Assembly (NCBI RefSeq): GCF_036346875.1
Contig: NZ_CP107852.1
Span: forward strand, 434,001 to 498,000
Origin: Nocardia sp. NBC_00508
GTDB taxonomy: Bacteria > Actinomycetota > Actinomycetes > Mycobacteriales > Mycobacteriaceae
Direction: 5' to 3'
DNA: 64,000 nucleotides
The stretch's first letter is position 1; each line of letters opens with the position of its first letter. Below, in pieces: positions 63,141 through 64,000 of the stretch. The notes below the pieces were generated by a model. That model saw only the letters and a program-made list of their open reading frames with translations. It was not told the DNA's origin and searched no databases. Made by a program: the position numbers and the translations under genes.

Positions 63141-64000
63141 ATGAGAGCGCGCCGTCGCATCGCGGTGATTCTTGCGGGTCTGGTTGGTATCGGTCTGATC
63201 GGGGGCTGTGGCGTAGCGTCCGATCCGAGCACAGGTCCCGCTCCGTCGGCGCCGCCGATCGTGCCGTTGATCTCGACGGACGATCTGCGCCCCGCGCAGC
63301 CGGACGAGGTGCACCTGTTCAGCCTCAACGACCTGCATGGAAACCTGCAGCCGCCGAGCGGGTCCACGGGCAAGATCGCGGGATACGACGCGGGCGGCGC
63401 GGCCTATCTCGCCACCCATCTGGCGCGACTGAAGGCCGCGTATCCGGCAAGCGTCGTGCTGGCGGCCGGGGACAACATCGGAGCGAGCCCGCTGGTCTCC
63501 GGGCTGTTCCACGACGAGCCCACGATCACCTTCCTGAACAACGTCGGAGTGGCCGCATCCGCGGTCGGCAATCACGAATTCGACGACGGGGTAAGGGAAT
63601 TGACGCGGCTGCAGCAGGGCGGCTGCGCCCTGGACGGATGTTCTCCCGGGGCGCCGTTCACCGGCGCGAGGTTCCCCTACCTGGCCGCGAACGTCGCCGA
63701 CGCCCAGGGCAACCTGCCGCCCGCACTGCGCCCATGGACATTGCTCGAGGTGGGCGGGCACAAGATCGGCGTGGTCGGGACGGTCACGCCCGATACGGCG
63801 AATATCGTGCTGCCCGAAGGCATTCGGGGATATCTCTTCGGCGACCAAGCCGCCGCGGTCAACCGCTACGTCCCGGACATGAAGGCGGCGGGCGCCGAGG
63901 CGATCGTGGCGCTCGTGCACGACGGCGGCTCCCAACGGCCGGAGCGGGACACGCCGCTCGACTACAACGGATGCGCGAACATCACGCCGAACGTCACCGG
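63141..64000 (+). CDS. Bifunctional metallophosphatase/5'-nucleotidase lipoprotein, 3'-truncated by window
   Basis: Starts ATG 63141 and runs off the edge; 286 residues visible. The N-terminus has Arg residues, a hydrophobic core and a lipobox with Cys at residue 23 (LIGGC), so it is likely a lipoprotein. The catalytic metal motifs of the calcineurin-like nucleotidase family follow: FSLNDLHGN, AAGDNIGASPL, VGNHEFDDG. It hydrolyses extracellular nucleotides to scavenge nucleosides and phosphate. Confidence 0.92.
   Translation, partial: MRARRRIAVILAGLVGIGLIGGCGVASDPSTGPAPSAPPIVPLISTDDLRPAQPDEVHLFSLNDLHGNLQPPSGSTGKIAGYDAGGAAYLATHLARLKAAYPASVVLAAGDNIGASPLVSGLFHDEPTITFLNNVGVAASAVGNHEFDDGVRELTRLQQGGCALDGCSPGAPFTGARFPYLAANVADAQGNLPPALRPWTLLEVGGHKIGVVGTVTPDTANIVLPEGIRGYLFGDQAAAVNRYVPDMKAAGAEAIVALVHDGGSQRPERDTPLDYNGCANITPNVT

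Overview
The window is a high-GC actinobacterial chromosome segment, most probably from Nocardia or a close mycolic-acid relative. Four things point there. Codon third positions are GC-rich. GTG starts and TAnnnT boxes 6-8 nt before start codons (leaderless promoters) are frequent. Lineage-typical families occur (GarA, WhiB, GuaB1, ChoD-like oxidase, LLM F420-type oxidoreductase, CNNM pair). Gene order recalls the Mycobacterium tuberculosis Rv1822-Rv1843 interval: pgsA2-gcvH-garA-ftsR-DUF151-merR-gcvP is kept on the minus strand, glcB and a VWA protein lie between, and guaB1 plus two CNNM transporters lie at the other end, with accessory genes inserted throughout.

Region by region. 0-10 kb: 5'-truncated DEAD-box helicase, DMT-type transporter, guaB1, two overlapping CNNM/CorC-type transporters, a DNA glycosylase-family protein, and a secreted LVIVD-repeat/DUF305 pair. 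10-17 kb: quinone-reductase-like flavoprotein divergent from an SDR, hotdog-fold protein, a Rpn-like EVQ-motif protein with a truncated tandem paralogue, a membrane protein, a self-contained 33-aa hydrophobic peptide gene, and glcB. 17-21 kb: a four-gene SDR/zinc dehydrogenase/TetR/acyl-CoA dehydrogenase operon with its own promoter-operator. 21-25 kb: DM13 protein, a small ORF with HNH nuclease and WhiB regulator, and a substrate-binding/VWA membrane protein followed by a dispersed repeat. 25-33 kb: HxlR regulator, F420/NADP-reductase-like protein, carboxyethylornithine-synthase-like enzyme, NmrA/LysR divergent pair, FAD monooxygenase/WYL divergent pair.

33-35.8 kb is a decayed accessory island: IS3-type transposase scrap, a secreted protein built of PPVTT and WGYDR repeats, a frameshifted Ymh (TIGR02391) gene and a mosaic of repeat pieces with a VWA-gene tail. 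35.8-45 kb is the glycine-cleavage/GarA cluster, in which gcvP is preceded by a tandem glycine riboswitch and two copies of the dispersed repeat. 45-52 kb: ChoD-like GMC oxidase, DUF2252, NERD and SgcJ-like proteins, then remnants of an ADP-ribosyltransferase toxin and a serine recombinase, and a PAP2 phosphatase. 52-57.6 kb: acyl-CoA oxidase-like gene divergent from a TetR-ABC exporter operon. 57.7-64 kb: secreted VWA protein, LLM oxidoreductase with a KstR-type box at its promoter, ThrE-type exporter, heme oxygenase, and a 5'-nucleotidase lipoprotein cut by the window edge.

Functional threads. Glycine, glyoxylate and 2-oxoglutarate flux are linked through the riboswitch-controlled gcvP, gcvH, garA and glcB. 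Lipid/sterol catabolism is represented by the ChoD-like oxidase, acyl-CoA dehydrogenases and the KstR-boxed LLM gene. No tRNA, rRNA, CRISPR array or complete insertion sequence was found. No complete novel defence system was found; the best candidates for something undescribed are the 33-aa peptide gene, the dispersed repeat family tied to VWA-gene ends, and the WGYDR-repeat secreted protein.
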